Shown piece after piece: positions 30,244 to 30,296 of a stretch of 30,296 bases of DNA (its first letter is position 1; each line of letters begins with the position of its first letter). The DNA is taken from positions 1 through 30,296 of the forward strand of contig CBDUZI010000030.1 of assembly GCA_965371665.1 (NCBI GenBank), read 5' to 3'. The position numbers were made by a program, and so were the translations under genes. A model generated the notes under the pieces. The model searched no databases. It was given only the letters and a program-made list of their open reading frames with translations, and was not told the DNA's origin. The DNA is from JAUVAV01 sp965371665. GTDB lineage: Bacteria; Oederibacteriota; JAAXVQ01; JAUVAV01.

Positions 30244-30296
30244 CTAGGAGTCTGTCGGACTTTAGTCATTCTCCCCCTTTTGTAAAGGGGGCAGGG
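30244..30296. repeat. Family A-like element end (runs off the window)
   Basis: CTAGGAGTCTGTCGGACTTTAG is a diverged family A end starting at CTAG. It is followed by CTCCCCCTTTTGTAAAGGGGG, which resembles the repeat at 22224-22303. The rest lies outside the window. Confidence 0.5.

Noticed and set aside
30177..30296. An open minus-strand frame running from the window edge into the mntA start, ending ...RAQAADERGREI with its stop overlapping the mntA ATG (ATGA)
   Set aside because: It is open for only 40 codons and crosses the family A-like repeat. The overlap looks like coupling to an upstream gene, but too little is visible to call a gene tail.
1..30296. CRISPR arrays, tRNA or rRNA genes, riboswitches
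   Set aside because: No regularly spaced direct repeats, no cloverleaf-like or rRNA-like sequence, and no recognised riboswitch core was seen by eye. The repeats present are inverted and dispersed.

Overview
The window comes from a Gram-negative, LPS-making bacterium with moderate GC content. All roughly 20 genes lie on the minus strand, so transcription runs from high to low coordinates. Lipid A enzymes (LpxA, LpxC, LpxD, LpxI), BamA, an OmpH/Skp chaperone, TamB and LolCD all indicate an outer membrane. ClpC with the protein-arginine kinase McsB and its activator McsA is better known from Firmicutes and from scattered Gram-negative candidate lineages. LpxC fused to FabZ is known from Bacteroidota and some uncultured phyla. 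LpxI (rather than LpxH) and the order lysS-lolC-lolD ... bamA-ompH-lpxD-fabZ-lpxA-lpxI recall Desulfobacterota-like clusters. I infer an uncultured lineage near Desulfobacterota, Omnitrophota or a similar phylum. The exact phylum cannot be fixed from this sequence.

Layout in transcription order. (1) 30296-29690: an MNT-type nucleotidyltransferase antitoxin followed by a 23-codon remnant of its HEPN toxin. (2) 29501-27154: a promoter, then secD and secF. (3) 26912-26100: a promoter and an unrecognised lipoprotein. (4) 26039-22358: a promoter, then lysS, lolC and lolD, with a repeat element in the predicted lysS leader. (5) 22047-12576: mcsA, mcsB, clpC and tamB. (6) 12350-4931: a promoter, then bamA, ompH, lpxD, lpxC-fabZ, lpxA and lpxI. 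(7) 4663-719: a promoter, then an aminotransferase and secA. (8) 640-131: a promoter and a PilZ-domain gene.

The genes form an envelope-biogenesis block. SecA and SecDF export proteins, LolCD releases lipoproteins, Skp/BamA/TamB build the outer membrane, and the Lpx enzymes make lipid A. A complete phospho-arginine quality-control set (McsA, McsB, ClpC) sits inside this block. clpC runs into tamB with 4 nt between them.

Most longer intergenic gaps hold small inverted-repeat elements (MITE-like). Several families with different ends (called A, B and C here) carry related inner hairpins built on GTCATTCC...GGAATGAC. A further 26-bp module is present or absent at the same point of the inner hairpin. 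At 8995-9387 three elements are chained and share CTAG tetranucleotides. No RNA gene, CRISPR array, transposase or phage gene was seen.

Several starts are revised from the longest reading frame on ribosome-binding-site or promoter evidence: lpxA (GTG 6512), bamA (TTG 12290), clpC (ATG 20421) and lolD (ATG 23032).
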